DNA of 64,000 nucleotides from NCBI RefSeq assembly GCF_001458355.1, contig NZ_CYSA01000015.1, positions 129,001 to 193,000 of the forward strand. The letters are read 5' to 3'. This stretch comes from Thalassovita gelatinovora (GTDB lineage Bacteria > Pseudomonadota > Alphaproteobacteria > Rhodobacterales > Rhodobacteraceae). Each line of letters begins with the position of its first letter. Position 1 is the first letter of the stretch. Below, piece by piece: positions 8,155 to 16,686 of the stretch. Below the pieces are notes generated by a model. It saw nothing but the letters and a program-made list of their open reading frames with translations, made no database searches and was not told the origin of the DNA. The position numbers and the translations under genes were made by a program.

Positions 8155-9016
8155 CTGGTTCGACCTGTCGCAGAGGCTGGTATCCGGCCCGGATCATGTC
8201 CGCCAGCCGCGCGACCGGTTCGCTCAGCCGTTTTCCGGCCGTGTACATGTTGATCAGATAGACCCCGAGATCGGGCAGATCGGTGTTGTCCAGTTCGCTG
8301 AGCTGCGGCGGCGCGGTGCCTTCCAGCATTGTACAAACCGCCAGATCGGCGCTGACCGTCGCCTCGATCGTGCGATCGCTGTCGGTATCAACAACCGACG
8401 TCCAGGGCACGTTGGCATCGTCCAAGGTTGAAATCAGATCGGACCTGAAAGCACAGACGCGCCCTTGGGCGATGCGCAGTGGCCGCTGTTTCCATACCTG
8501 CGCCCCAGGGGCCCCGACCCAGCGCAACGGGATTTCGTTCAGCGTTTCACCATCCCGGTCCAACTTGCCTTCGGTGGTCAAGATCACGTCCAGTTCGCCG
8601 CGGTCAAACATTTCCTTCAGCTTGTTGGTATGGCTGGCGTTCAACTGCACCCGCATCCGTGGCATTTCCGCGGCGAACCGCTGCAACACCCGCGGAATCA
8701 CCGGATAAACGATGTCATGCGGCACCCCGAGATGGATTTCACCGGCATAATCCTTGTGGGTCAGCCGCGCAAAGGCTTCGTCATTCAGATCGACCATCCT
8801 GCGCGCATAGCTAAGCAACTGTTCCCCCGCCGCCGTCAGGCTGACACCGCGCCCGGACCGTTCCAGCAGCGCCAGACCCAGCAAATCCTCAAGCCGCTTC
8901 AACTGCATTGAAACCGCCGATTGCGTCAAATTGAGGAAGCCCGCCGCGCGAGTCACCCCGCCCAATTCAGCGACCGCAACGAAAGAGCGCAGCGTCGTGA
9001 TATCCAGATTTCGCAT
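8144..9016 (-). CDS. LysR-family transcriptional regulator
   Basis: This 290-aa protein has the standard LysR layout: an N-terminal winged HTH (residues 4-63: DITTLRSFVAVAELGGVTRAA followed by TQSAVSMQLKRLE) and a periplasmic-binding-like effector domain (about 90-280). The gene is divergent from the DUF1127 gene, with a 123-bp shared intergenic region carrying an inverted repeat. A LysR regulator next to a DUF1127 gene is frequent in Rhodobacterales, so control of that gene is the first guess. The 3' end overlaps the quinone oxidoreductase gene tail to tail by 11 bp. Confidence 0.9.
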   Translation of the reverse strand: MRNLDITTLRSFVAVAELGGVTRAAGFLNLTQSAVSMQLKRLEDLLGLALLERSGRGVSLTAAGEQLLSYARRMVDLNDEAFARLTHKDYAGEIHLGVPHDIVYPVIPRVLQRFAAEMPRMRVQLNASHTNKLKEMFDRGELDVILTTEGKLDRDGETLNEIPLRWVGAPGAQVWKQRPLRIAQGRVCAFRSDLISTLDDANVPWTSVVDTDSDRTIEATVSADLAVCTMLEGTAPPQLSELDNTDLPDLGVYLINMYTAGKRLSEPVARLADMIRAGYQPLRQVEPVRA

Positions 9017-9035
9017 TCATCACACCTTTTGATGT

Positions 9036-9068
9036 GTTCATTCATAAACATTCGTTTTCCAAATGAAC
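9036..9068. promoter_or_regulatory. Candidate LysR operator between lysR and the DUF1127 gene
   Basis: A perfect 7-bp inverted repeat, GTTCATT (9036-9042) and AATGAAC (9062-9068), is separated by 19 bp of AT-rich sequence. It lies 20 bp from the LysR start codon, where autoregulated LysR genes usually carry their binding site. Binding is inferred. Confidence 0.45.
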
Positions 9069-9139
9069 CATACTTCCCCATATGCATCAATAGAAATGAT
9101 GAAACCCCCTCAATTAATCACAAATGGGAAGGCTACAAA

Positions 9140-9361
9140 ATGTCGATGATGATCAATACCCAAGCAAACCGCCGCCCCGCCAATGGCCGGACCGCATCCT
9201 TTTTCACCCGCCTGATGCAGGCCAATGCCCTGATGCGTCAGCGCCACGCGCTGCGGATGCTTGACCAAGCCGCGCTCGACGATATGGGGCTGAGCCGGGC
9301 ACAGGCCGATGCCGAAGCGCGCCGCCCGATCTGGGACGCGCCCAACGCCTGGCTCAAATAA
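9140..9361 (+). CDS. DUF1127 domain small protein
   Basis: This 73-aa basic protein ends with a DUF1127 (YjiS-like) segment: ALRMLDQAALDDMGLSRAQADAEARRPIWDAP. DUF1127 proteins are short Arg-rich alphaproteobacterial proteins. Studied members affect RNA turnover, phosphate or carbon metabolism and stress, but no general biochemical role is settled. The ATG at 9140 follows GGGAAGG; the longer frame that begins at 8921 overlaps the LysR gene and is spurious. An ATG five codons later is a possible alternative. Confidence 0.8.
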   Translation: MSMMINTQANRRPANGRTASFFTRLMQANALMRQRHALRMLDQAALDDMGLSRAQADAEARRPIWDAPNAWLK

Positions 9362-9395
9362 ACGTAAAAAAGCGCGAATCCGCAGCACCGGAAAC

Positions 9396-9448
9396 TTGAA
9401 AACGGTCGCAAGGTCACCGATATTCACTATAAGCCCCTCGAATGGGGC
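9396..9448 (+). promoter_or_regulatory. Candidate promoter and leader hairpin of the Bax inhibitor-like gene
   Basis: CTTGAAA (9395-9401) followed by CCGATATT (9417-9424) gives a TTGAAA-17-GATATT pair that also resembles a heat-shock (RpoH) promoter. A stem GCCCC/GGGGC (9433-9437/9444-9448) lies in the predicted leader, 28 bp before the start codon. Sigma-factor choice is inference. Confidence 0.4.
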
Positions 9449-9475
9449 AAAACAGTTTACCAATCGGAGGCTTTA

Positions 9476-10213
9476 ATGGCTGAATTCGACACGATCCGGA
9501 ACGCTGCGGGCACCCGCACGGCCCAGATTGACGCGGGCCTGCGCGCCCATATGAACAAGGTCTATGGCACCATGTCCATCGGCCTGTTGCTGACCTTCGC
9601 GGTCGCATGGGCGGTGGGCACGTCGCCCGAATTGCTGGGCATGCTGCGCGATCCGATGACGCTGCGCCCCAATATTCTGGGCTATATCGTCATGTTCGCG
9701 CCGCTGATCATGGTCTTTGCCTTCAGCGCGGCGCTGAACCGCCTGTCCGCAGCCGGTGCGCAGACCTTCTTTTATGTCTTCGCGGCGGTGATGGGGCTTA
9801 GCCTGAGCTGGATCTTCGTGGCCTTCACCGGCTTCTCGATCGCGCAAGTCTTCCTTGTCACCTCGATTTCCTTCGCGGGCTTGTCGCTTTGGGGCTACAC
9901 CACGAAGAAGGACATTTCGGGCTGGGGATCGTTCCTGATCATGGGGCTGATCGGTATCATCGTCGCCTCGATCATCAACATTTTCCTTGGGTCGCCGGCG
10001 ATCAACTTCGCGATTTCCATCATCGGTGTGCTGATCTTTGCCGGTCTGACCGCCTATGACACCCAGAAGATCAAGTCGACCTACCTTCAGCACGCCCATA
10101 GCGGCGACAGCGAATGGCTGGGCAAGGCGGCGATCATGGGCGCGTTGAGCCTGTATCTGGACTTCATCAACCTGTTCATGATGCTGCTGCAACTGCTGGG
10201 CAACCGCGAATAA
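9476..10213 (+). CDS. Bax inhibitor-1/YccA family membrane protein
   Basis: This 245-aa integral membrane protein has about seven hydrophobic helices and the BI-1 (TMBIM) family C-terminal signature, with the conserved acidic residues in TAYDTQKIK and YLDFINLFMMLLQLLG. Bacterial homologues (YccA/YbhL/BsYetJ) are pH-sensitive Ca2+ leak channels or modulators of the FtsH protease. The cytosolic N-terminus (residues 1-28) is hydrophilic. The start has CGGAGG upstream. The gene is monocistronic, between its own promoter and a strong terminator. Confidence 0.9.
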   Translation: MAEFDTIRNAAGTRTAQIDAGLRAHMNKVYGTMSIGLLLTFAVAWAVGTSPELLGMLRDPMTLRPNILGYIVMFAPLIMVFAFSAALNRLSAAGAQTFFYVFAAVMGLSLSWIFVAFTGFSIAQVFLVTSISFAGLSLWGYTTKKDISGWGSFLIMGLIGIIVASIINIFLGSPAINFAISIIGVLIFAGLTAYDTQKIKSTYLQHAHSGDSEWLGKAAIMGALSLYLDFINLFMMLLQLLGNRE

Positions 10214-10237
10214 GCACCATCGAAGATTAGAATAACG

Positions 10238-10263
10238 GGCCGCCCTTCGGGGCGGCCTTTTTG
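10238..10263 (+). terminator. Rho-independent terminator after the Bax inhibitor-like gene
   Basis: A perfect 8-bp GC stem, GGCCGCCC/GGGCGGCC, with a stable TTCG tetraloop is followed by TTTTTGTT. It lies 25 bp past the stop codon. Confidence 0.9.
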
Positions 10264-10386
10264 TTGCGTGGGGCGTGTTGACTGCTGCGCCCGATGTCAT
10301 TCGCAAGAAGTTGCACAAGCCCAAAAACAGGTTTCCCTTGCCGCCTAAAATGCAGCATAATTCGCGCGACAGATAGGGAATGACCG

Positions 10387-10821
10387 ATGCAAACCAGCCG
10401 CTATGCCTTTGCCGCCGTTTTCAGCGCCGCCGCGACGACCGCTTCAGCCCAACCCGATGCATGGCACCTACTGAACCAGATCGGGATCGAAGAGATCATC
10501 ACCGACACCAGCTATGAGGTCCGCAAGACCTATCCAGCCGGGTTGGAACAGGGATCGCGGAATTTCGAAATCACCGGCTATGCTGCCCCGATGATCCCGG
10601 GCGAAACAGTCCGCGACTTGATCATGGTGTCGGATATGGGGCTATGCCCGCTTTGCGGCGGCTCTGACCATGGTGCCAATCTGCAAATCACCCTGGCCGA
10701 TCCGATCGCAATGACCGATGACTCTGTGCGCATCACGGTGCGCGGCACCCTGAACCGGATCGACGACCCGGAAACCTGGCAGGCGGTCATTCTGCAAGAC
10801 GCGCAGATCGTGGCGCGGTAA
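10387..10821 (+). CDS. Exported protein of unknown function with a CxxC pair
   Basis: This 144-aa protein has a signal peptide (cleavage probably after the ASA at residues 19-21) and a compact mature domain. The core reads FEITGYAAPM then MGLCPLCGGSDHGANLQITL, followed by VRGTLNRIDDPETWQAVILQDAQIV. This layout resembles small periplasmic OB-fold-like proteins of the DUF3299 type, with a CPLC pair that could bind metal or form a disulfide. That comparison is tentative. The ribosome site is weak. It stands alone between the terminator at 10238 and the convergent VIT gene. Confidence 0.65.
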   Translation: MQTSRYAFAAVFSAAATTASAQPDAWHLLNQIGIEEIITDTSYEVRKTYPAGLEQGSRNFEITGYAAPMIPGETVRDLIMVSDMGLCPLCGGSDHGANLQITLADPIAMTDDSVRITVRGTLNRIDDPETWQAVILQDAQIVAR

Positions 10822-10862
10822 CATCGTAACAGCGGGCCGTGTCGTCGGCCCGTTTCTGCCGC

Positions 10863-11549
10863 TCAGGTCGCCACGCCGAACAGCAGCCCGACCACGAAGG
10901 TCACGGCCATTGCCAGACCGCCCCAGAACAGCACCCTGACAACGCCCGGCCCCTTGGGGGCCCCGCCCAGCCAAGCCCCCAGAGCGCCCAGCAGCGCCAG
11001 CGCCAGCATGGTGATCGCGGCAATCACCGGCATACCGATCCCATTGGGCGTGATCACCGCCCCGGCCAAGGGCAGGACACCGCCCAGCGCAAAGGCCAGC
11101 GCCGACGCGATGGCCGCTTCCAGCGGGTCGGCACCAGTCATTTCGGTCAGCCCCAGTTCTTCTCGGGCATGGGCATCAAGCGCATCATGTTCGGTCATTT
11201 CACGCGCCACCTGCAGCGCCAGACCCGACGACACGCCGCGCGCCCGCAACCCCTCTGACAATTCGTAGAGTTCATATTCCGGGTCTTCTTCCAACGCGAT
11301 AAGTTCACGCGCCAGATCGGCGGCTTCGGTATCTGATTGCGCCGACACCGACACATATTCCCCCGCCGCCATCGAAAACGCCCCAGCGGTCAGGCCGGCC
11401 AGCCCGGTCAGCAACACGCCGGACCGGTCCATCCCTGCGGCCAAGACCCCGACCAGCAGGCTGGCGGTCGAAACGATCCCGTCATTGGCGCCCAGAATAG
11501 AGGCACGCAGCCAACTGCTGCGATTGATGTAATGGCCTTCTTTCGGCAT
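10863..11549 (-). CDS. VIT1/CCC1-family transporter
   Basis: This 228-aa membrane protein matches the VIT family (Fe2+/Mn2+ transporters related to yeast CCC1). The N-terminal block RASILGANDGIVSTASLLVGV and the GLAGLTAGAFSMAAGEYVSVSAQSDTE block are characteristic. A cytosolic helical region (about residues 80-140, rich in Glu) and three further membrane helices follow. Metal specificity cannot be read from sequence. The ATG at 11549 has AGGAGAAG upstream; the longer frame is spurious. Confidence 0.88.
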   Translation of the reverse strand: MPKEGHYINRSSWLRASILGANDGIVSTASLLVGVLAAGMDRSGVLLTGLAGLTAGAFSMAAGEYVSVSAQSDTEAADLARELIALEEDPEYELYELSEGLRARGVSSGLALQVAREMTEHDALDAHAREELGLTEMTGADPLEAAIASALAFALGGVLPLAGAVITPNGIGMPVIAAITMLALALLGALGAWLGGAPKGPGVVRVLFWGGLAMAVTFVVGLLFGVAT

Positions 11550-11659
11550 CGTCTTCTCCTGCTTCGGCAATGGGATATGCGATTGCAGGGGGCTTGTTGA
11601 GGGGAAACTTGAACAATCGTGCTGCGACTTAAAGCGCGGTGCGGTCAAGACCGGGCCAC

Positions 11660-11702
11660 GCACAAAAGAAAAACGCCGCGCGGCTCGGGGCTGCGCGGCG
11701 TT
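11660..11702 (-). terminator. Rho-independent terminator of rpmG
   Basis: A perfect 10-bp stem (11672-11681 with 11693-11702, AACGCCGCGC/GCGCGGCGTT) is followed on the minus strand by a T-rich tail at 11660-11671. It starts 25 bp past the rpmG stop. Confidence 0.9.
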
Positions 11703-11727
11703 CTCAATCGTCAGGTCAGGGAAGATC

Positions 11728-11895
11728 TTATTTGATCTTGCCTTCCTTGTATTCGACATGCTTGCGCACAACCGGGTCGTATTTACGTACAACCATCTTT
11801 TCGGTCATGGTACGGGCGTTCTTCTTGGTCACATAGAAGTGGCCCGTGTCTGCGGTCGAGTTCAGACGGATTTTGATCGTCGTTGGCTTCGCCAT
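11728..11895 (-). CDS. rpmG: 50S ribosomal protein L33
   Basis: This 55-aa basic protein begins [20 protein letters not shown] and continues with [21 protein letters not shown], the typical alphaproteobacterial L33. It is the cysteine-free form, so it does not bind zinc. It is part of the large ribosomal subunit near the E site. The start codon at 11895 follows GGAGATAAACAA. It has its own sigma-70 promoter and terminator, so it is a single-gene unit. Confidence 0.97.
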   Translation of the reverse strand: MAKPTTIKIRLNSTADTGHFYVTKKNARTMTEKMVVRKYDPVVRKHVEYKEGKIK

Positions 11896-11960
11896 TTGTT
11901 TATCTCCAGTCTCATTCGAAACGGGTCAGTCGGGCCGCCCGTGGAATCCTTGAAGCCCGC

Positions 11961-11988
11961 CTTGTAAGGCTTCCGTGCCCCGAGTCAA
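11961..11988 (-). promoter_or_regulatory. Sigma-70 promoter of rpmG
   Basis: On the minus strand TTGACT (11983-11988) and TACAAG (11961-11966) are separated by 16 bp, about 65 bp upstream of rpmG. The region from here to the end of rnpB (about 11990-12094) holds nothing else that I can recognise. Confidence 0.6.
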
Positions 11989-12094
11989 CCGCTATTTGAC
12001 GTTCCTGGCACGGCGGGCCGAATTCCCCTCGGGTGATGGCAATCCCCCCTGCCCCAAACCCGCTCCGATCATCGTATCACGGCAACGGTATGAA

Positions 12095-12500
12095 ATGCGC
12101 GGAGGGCCTGTAAGCCGGATTCTGTCATAGGCGGGTTGCCCCGCCCGAGATGACCATTCCTCTGAACGAACCGTTACCGATCCGCCTATAGCTGCCAACC
12201 CGGGCCTCTGGGTCAAGGCAGACCCTGCGGTGATATCCGGCGAACCGGATCATGCCCGCGCGAGGCCCCTATTCGGCATTGCTCCGGGTGGGGCTTGCCG
12301 TGCCGGTCCTGTTACCAGTCCCGCGGTGGGCTCTTACCCCACCGTTTCACCCTTACCCCTGCGGACAGGGGCGGTTTGTTTTCTGTGGCGCTTTCCCTGG
12401 GGTTGCCCCCGCCGGGCGTTACCCGGCACCCTTACCTTGTGGAGTCCGGACTTTCCTCCCGGGCCTTGCGGCCCAAGCGGCCATCCGTCCCTCCGCGCTC
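12095..12500 (-). ncRNA. rnpB: RNase P RNA (type A)
   Basis: The minus strand carries the catalytic RNA of RNase P, which trims tRNA 5' leaders. The conserved core is plain: the 5' GAGGAAAGUCCGGACUCC block (rc of about 12439-12456) and the 3' ACAGAAUCCGGCUUACAGG block (rc of about 12107-12125). The two ends pair as helix P1 (GCGCGGAGGG with CCCUCCGCGC). Length of about 405 nt is normal for alphaproteobacteria. The ends are set by P1 and could be off by a few bases. It begins 8 bp past the ampD-type gene on the same strand. Confidence 0.95.
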
Positions 12501-12504
12501 GTGT

Positions 12505-12533
12505 GATCTAGGCGGTCGGGGTGGATTGGTCAA
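12505..12533 (-). promoter_or_regulatory. Candidate rnpB promoter inside the end of the amidase gene
   Basis: On the minus strand TTGACC (12528-12533) is followed after 17 bp by TAGATC (12505-12510), placing a start site near 12498, exactly where helix P1 of rnpB begins. The -10 element includes the amidase stop codon TAG. The -10 match is weak, but the position is right. Confidence 0.5.
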
Positions 12534-13197
12534 CGGGGAAGCGTGCCGCGAGGTCTGCAATCAAGCCCCGGTCGGTTTCGTCCAGCGGTCCGGTGACACC
12601 GGGCCGGAACCGAAGGCGAAAGGCATCCAAGACGGCTTCGGGGCTGAACCGGTCAATGCCATAGCCGAACCGCGCGGCATCGGTGAAGAAATCCCCCGGC
12701 TCCGCAGCTTCGGGCCAGATCGACAATCCCTGCCGCGCCAGACGCTGCCAGTCGAAACGCGCACCGGGATCGTATTTGCGATCCGGGGCCATGTCGGAAT
12801 GGCCGATCACCCGTTCGGGCGGAATAGGCCAGCGCGCCATGATCCGACGCAGCAGTGCCTCCAGCGCCGCCATCTGCGGTTGGGAAAACGGATGCGTGCC
12901 CAGATTGGCCAATTCGATCCCGATCGAACGGGAATTGATGTCGCCAACAGCGCCCCATTGCCCGGCCCCCGCATGCCAGGCACGCATATCTTCTTCGACC
13001 AGTTGCCAGATTTGGCCGCGTTCACAGATCAGGTAATGCGCCGAAACCTCGGCCAGCGGGTCGCACAGCCGATCCAGCGCCGCCTCGGCGCTGGTCATCG
13101 CGGTATAATGCAAAACGATCAGATCGGGGCGCGCGCCATCGCGGCGGGGCCCGAAATTCGGCGAAGGATGCGGGATCGGGTCCGGCCTGTCAGCCAC
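12508..13197 (-). CDS. N-acetylmuramoyl-L-alanine amidase (AmpD-like)
   Basis: This 229-aa amidase_2-fold zinc enzyme cuts the bond between N-acetylmuramic acid and the stem peptide. Zinc-ligand motifs LIVLHYTAM and GHSDMAPDRKYDPG are present, as is WHAGAGQWGAVGDINSRSIGIELAN. There is no signal peptide, consistent with a cytoplasmic AmpD role in recycling anhydro-muropeptides. The start is a GTG at 13197 overlapping the stop of the upstream lipoprotein gene by 8 bp, with AAGGT before it, so translation is coupled. The longer frame that continues to 13593 lies inside the upstream gene and is not used. Confidence 0.88.
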   Translation of the reverse strand: MADRPDPIPHPSPNFGPRRDGARPDLIVLHYTAMTSAEAALDRLCDPLAEVSAHYLICERGQIWQLVEEDMRAWHAGAGQWGAVGDINSRSIGIELANLGTHPFSQPQMAALEALLRRIMARWPIPPERVIGHSDMAPDRKYDPGARFDWQRLARQGLSIWPEAAEPGDFFTDAARFGYGIDRFSPEAVLDAFRLRFRPGVTGPLDETDRGLIADLAARFPVDQSTPTA

Positions 13198-13924
13198 CGC
13201 TGACCTTGCGGAACGGGGCCGGATTCCACGAACAGGCATAACCATCCCCATCGGGATCAACACCCAAACGGTCCTTCTGCGGCCCGCCCTTTTGCAGGAA
13301 TGCAGCCTGCGCCTGATCGGGTGACATGTATTTGGCGCAATTGCGCTTTGCCCGGCCTTCGCTGGCGGCAAAGCGCGAATACATCTGCTGTCCCACCGGG
13401 TTCGTGGTCGACAATGCATAATTGACGATATTGGGTCCGGTATTTCCGGGGCGCGTCGGCAGGTCGGTCGGCTGAACGACTTCATATTGCGCCCGGTTCT
13501 GTTCGATCTTCTGCGCATCGCTTTCGATGGAGCGCAGGGTCGAAACATCCTCGAAATCGTTTTCCGTGGAAATGCCGCTTGGTCCCAAAGCAACCTGCGG
13601 CGCCGGGTTCAACGGGGTCGCATCGATCGGCTGTTCGCCCGAATTCAACGCCGCCGCAGTTGCCGCGGCCAACCGTTCGGCTTCGGTTTCTTCGGTTCCA
13701 TACGACGTCGCGCTGTTGGTGCTTGTATAGCCGAGTTGTTCTTCGGACACTGCCATCGGGGCTGCCAGCGGTTGCCCTTGACCGGCCAGCGCGACATCGC
13801 GCGCGGCCTGCTTTTGCCGTTGATCGGCATAGCTGTCGAAACCGACGCCCGGATTGCTGTCGGGAATCGACGCATCGCAAGCCGCCAGCCCGAGAACTGC
13901 CAAAGAACAAAGGATAAACCGCAT
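13190..13924 (-). CDS. Lipoprotein with C-terminal excalibur domain
   Basis: This 244-aa protein begins with a lipoprotein signal ending in LAAC (Cys16), a long low-complexity middle rich in Ala, Thr, Gln and Glu, and a C-terminal excalibur-type domain: RNCAKYMSPDQAQAAFLQKGGP then LGVDPDGDGYACSWNP. The DPDGDGYAC loop is the calcium-binding signature. Proteins of this type are anchored in the envelope and often linked to cell-wall work, which fits the overlapping amidase gene downstream. I set the start at the ATG at 13924, the first that gives a proper signal peptide. Confidence 0.85.
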   Translation of the reverse strand: MRFILCSLAVLGLAACDASIPDSNPGVGFDSYADQRQKQAARDVALAGQGQPLAAPMAVSEEQLGYTSTNSATSYGTEETEAERLAAATAAALNSGEQPIDATPLNPAPQVALGPSGISTENDFEDVSTLRSIESDAQKIEQNRAQYEVVQPTDLPTRPGNTGPNIVNYALSTTNPVGQQMYSRFAASEGRAKRNCAKYMSPDQAQAAFLQKGGPQKDRLGVDPDGDGYACSWNPAPFRKVSGG

Positions 13925-13959
13925 CGTGAAATCCTGCCCGTTTCTGTTTGCCCGAAGGC

Positions 13960-15447
13960 TTACCACCATTTACCCGGTTTTGCCACAAAACCAGCGGCCT
14001 TTTCCAAGGCATAGGCGGTATTCAGCAAATCGCCTTCTTCCCACGGGCGGCCGATCAGTTGCAGCCCCAGCGGTAGCCCCTGCGCATCCAGCCCGGTGGG
14101 AACGCTGATACCCGGCAGACCGGCCAGGTTCACCGTCACGGTAAAGACGTCGTTAAGATACATCTTGACCGGATCGGCATCGGTCATTTCGCCCAGACCA
14201 AAAGCCGCCGATGGCGTCGCCGGGGTCAGGATCGCGTCGATCCCGGCAGCAAACACATCGTCGAAATCTTTCTTGATCAACGTACGCACCCGGCGGGCGC
14301 GGTTGTAATAGGCGTCATAGAACCCCGCCGACAGCACATAAGTGCCGATCATCACCCGGCGCTGGACCTCGGCGCCGAAGCCTTCGGCGCGGGTTTTTTC
14401 ATACATTTCGGTAATGCCGTCGCCCGCCTCCAGTTTGGCGCGATGGCCATAGCGCACCCCGTCATAGCGGGCCAGGTTGCTTGATGCTTCGGCGGGGGCG
14501 ATCACGTAATAGGCAGGCAGCGCGTATTTGGTATGCGGCAGCGAAATATCGACGATCTCGGCGCCGGCATCCTTCAACATGGCGCGGCCATCTTCCCACA
14601 GCTTGTCGATCTCGGCGGGAATGCCATCCATATGGTATTCTTTTGGAATACCGATCTTCTTGCCCTTGATGTCGCCGGTCAGCATCGATTCGAAATCCGG
14701 CACCGGAATATCGGCAGAGGTGGAATCCTTGGCATCATGCCCGCACATGGTTTCCAGCATGATCGCGGCATCGCGCACTGTCTTGGTCATCGGCCCGGCC
14801 TGATCCAGTGACGAGGCAAAGGCAACGACCCCCCAGCGAGAACAGCGGCCATAGGTCGGCTTGATCCCGACGGTGCCGGTGAAGGCGGCCGGTTGGCGGA
14901 TCGATCCGCCGGTATCGGTGCCGGTCGCCGCCAGACACAGATCGGCCGCAACAGCCGACGCCGATCCACCCGAAGATCCGCCCGGGGTCAGCGCGGTGTC
15001 GTCATCGCCGCGCCGCCACGGGTTCACCGCATTGCCATAGCACGAGGTTTCGTTCGACGACCCCATGGCGAATTCATCCATGTTCAGCTTGCCCAGCATC
15101 ACCGACCCGGCATTGAACAGATTGCCGCTCACGGTCGATTCGTATTCCGGCGTGAAGCCTTCGAGGATGCGGCTGGCGGCCTGACTGGGCACGCCCTTGG
15201 TGCAAAACAGATCCTTGATGCCGACCGGCAGGCCGCACATCGAAGGCGCATTACCTTGCGCCAGCCGCGCATCGGCGGCCTTGGCCTGTTGCAGCGCGAT
15301 CTCGGGGGTCTTGTGTACGAAAGCGTTCAGCGCATCGGCCTTGTCGATGGCAGCAAGGCAAGCTTCGGTCAGCTCGACGCTGGTGACATCCTTGGCGCGC
15401 AGCTTGTCGCGGGCTTCGGCGAGGGAGAGTTTGTTCAGATCGGTCAT
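13960..15447 (-). CDS. gatA: Aspartyl/glutamyl-tRNA amidotransferase subunit A
   Basis: This 495-aa amidase-signature enzyme is the glutaminase subunit of GatCAB, which converts Glu-tRNA(Gln) (and Asp-tRNA(Asn)) to the amidated forms. The Gly/Ser-rich stretch [17 protein letters not shown] and the catalytic Ser in [15 protein letters not shown] are intact, and the Lys of the catalytic triad lies in [10 protein letters not shown]. Length is normal. The ATG overlaps the last base of the gatC stop (TAATG), so the two subunits are translationally coupled. gatB is not in this window, as is usual when it sits elsewhere on the chromosome. Confidence 0.96.
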   Translation of the reverse strand: MTDLNKLSLAEARDKLRAKDVTSVELTEACLAAIDKADALNAFVHKTPEIALQQAKAADARLAQGNAPSMCGLPVGIKDLFCTKGVPSQAASRILEGFTPEYESTVSGNLFNAGSVMLGKLNMDEFAMGSSNETSCYGNAVNPWRRGDDDTALTPGGSSGGSASAVAADLCLAATGTDTGGSIRQPAAFTGTVGIKPTYGRCSRWGVVAFASSLDQAGPMTKTVRDAAIMLETMCGHDAKDSTSADIPVPDFESMLTGDIKGKKIGIPKEYHMDGIPAEIDKLWEDGRAMLKDAGAEIVDISLPHTKYALPAYYVIAPAEASSNLARYDGVRYGHRAKLEAGDGITEMYEKTRAEGFGAEVQRRVMIGTYVLSAGFYDAYYNRARRVRTLIKKDFDDVFAAGIDAILTPATPSAAFGLGEMTDADPVKMYLNDVFTVTVNLAGLPGISVPTGLDAQGLPLGLQLIGRPWEEGDLLNTAYALEKAAGFVAKPGKWW

Positions 15448-15734
15448 TATTCCACCACCTTCGGAACCGCGAAAAACCCTTCGCGTGCATCCGGCGCATT
15501 GGCCAGTATCTTGTCTTGCATGCCGCCATCGGTCACGACGTCTTCGCGCCGTTTCAGACGCATCGGCGTGACCGAGGTCATCGGCTCCACCCCGTCGACA
15601 TCGACTTCGTTGAGCTGTTCGATGAAGCCCAGGATGGTGTTGAATTCATTGGCCAGCGCCGGCAGCGCATCTTCCTCGACCTTGATCCGGGCAAGCTTGG
15701 CCACCTTGGCGGCGGTTTGGGTGTCGATCGACAT
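15447..15734 (-). CDS. gatC: Aspartyl/glutamyl-tRNA amidotransferase subunit C
   Basis: This 95-aa protein is the small GatC subunit that wraps the A/B interface and stabilises GatCAB. Typical features are [25 protein letters not shown] at the N-terminus and [10 protein letters not shown] then REDVVTDGG, ending in FFAVPKVVE. The ATG at 15734 is chosen over an upstream in-frame ATG because the protein then aligns with normal GatC length and AGATCTGCAG lies upstream. Confidence 0.95.
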   Translation of the reverse strand: MSIDTQTAAKVAKLARIKVEEDALPALANEFNTILGFIEQLNEVDVDGVEPMTSVTPMRLKRREDVVTDGGMQDKILANAPDAREGFFAVPKVVE

Positions 15735-15767
15735 CTGCAGATCTCCGTTTTCCAGTTGCAACAGCGT

Positions 15768-16424
15768 TTAGCGCCGTGACGATCCGTCCGCAAGCATATG
15801 GCGGCGATAGACTTCGATCATCCAGCCCAGCATCGCGGCATTGAGCAGATGCCAGACGAAATGCGTCCCCATCGGCCAGACCGTGCAAAGCGGCGCGTCG
15901 AGGCTGCGAAAGAGGATCGAAAGGGTCAGAAGCGCCACCCCGATACCCAAGCCCTTTGCCGTGGCGGGCGCACGGTGGCGCAGCAGCACCGCGTGGGCCG
16001 CGATCAACAGCGGCACCGGCGCATATCCGGCCGAAGATCCCAGCCCCGGCAGCAGTTGGAACAGCGGGACCGTGAGGGCGGCATAGGGAAAGAACAGCAG
16101 CGTCGCACCAAAGGACCATCCCGGCGACATGCACCAGAAATCCCGGTGGGCGGCAAAGACATAGATCAGTACGAAAGACAGAATCGGTGCGGTATCGGCC
16201 AACCCGGCCCAGACCTGCGCATGGGTGTGAAACAGCCATGACCCGATCCCGATCAGCGCCAGATTGGCGCTCAGCAGCCGCGCCAAGCCCAGCCCCGCCA
16301 TGCGCGGCCAAAGCACCAAGGCCACCAGCACAAACCCCAGATTGGTCAGCGCATTGACCGGCTCGGACCAGTAATTCGCCCCGGTGCGTTCACAATAGCC
16401 ATCCACCGCTAGCAGCCAATCCAT
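15768..16424 (-). CDS. Ceramidase-like (CREST superfamily) membrane protein
   Basis: This 218-aa protein has seven predicted membrane helices and resembles the alkaline ceramidase family. Conserved blocks are YCERTGANYWSEPVNALTN near the N-terminus, GSWLFHTHA with the Ser/His pair, LADTAPI with the Asp, and GTHFVWHLLNA with the HxxxH zinc site. In eukaryotes these enzymes hydrolyse ceramides; bacterial members are poorly known and could act on other amide-linked lipids. The gene sits 33 bp upstream of gatC on the same strand and may share its transcript. Confidence 0.8.
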   Translation of the reverse strand: MDWLLAVDGYCERTGANYWSEPVNALTNLGFVLVALVLWPRMAGLGLARLLSANLALIGIGSWLFHTHAQVWAGLADTAPILSFVLIYVFAAHRDFWCMSPGWSFGATLLFFPYAALTVPLFQLLPGLGSSAGYAPVPLLIAAHAVLLRHRAPATAKGLGIGVALLTLSILFRSLDAPLCTVWPMGTHFVWHLLNAAMLGWMIEVYRRHMLADGSSRR

Positions 16425-16686
16425 CGTCCAGCCCCATCATCTTGCTGAAAATTACGCATGTCACAGCGGTGCCGAAAACTCCCCGTCCTGACAAGGGCGC
16501 GCCCTTGCAAAATCTGAACCAATCCGGGTTTCAAACCGGGCCGAACCGGGCCCGGTTCGGCGTGAATCTGCAGATTTCCTCAGGTTTCGGCAGGTTCTCG
16601 CGCATGGTGTTGCCGGCAACTTGATCCGGGGTCGGGAACCTGAAACCTATGCTGAGATTTTTATAATGGCAGGCGAGTGGCAGGAT

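Noticed and set aside
8921-9139. N-terminal extension of the DUF1127 frame
   Set aside because: The extension runs through the LysR gene start and control region; the ATG at 9140 has the ribosome site.
12230-12511. Short open frames across the RNase P RNA
   Set aside because: The region is fully explained by rnpB; Pro/Gly-rich translations reflect structured RNA.
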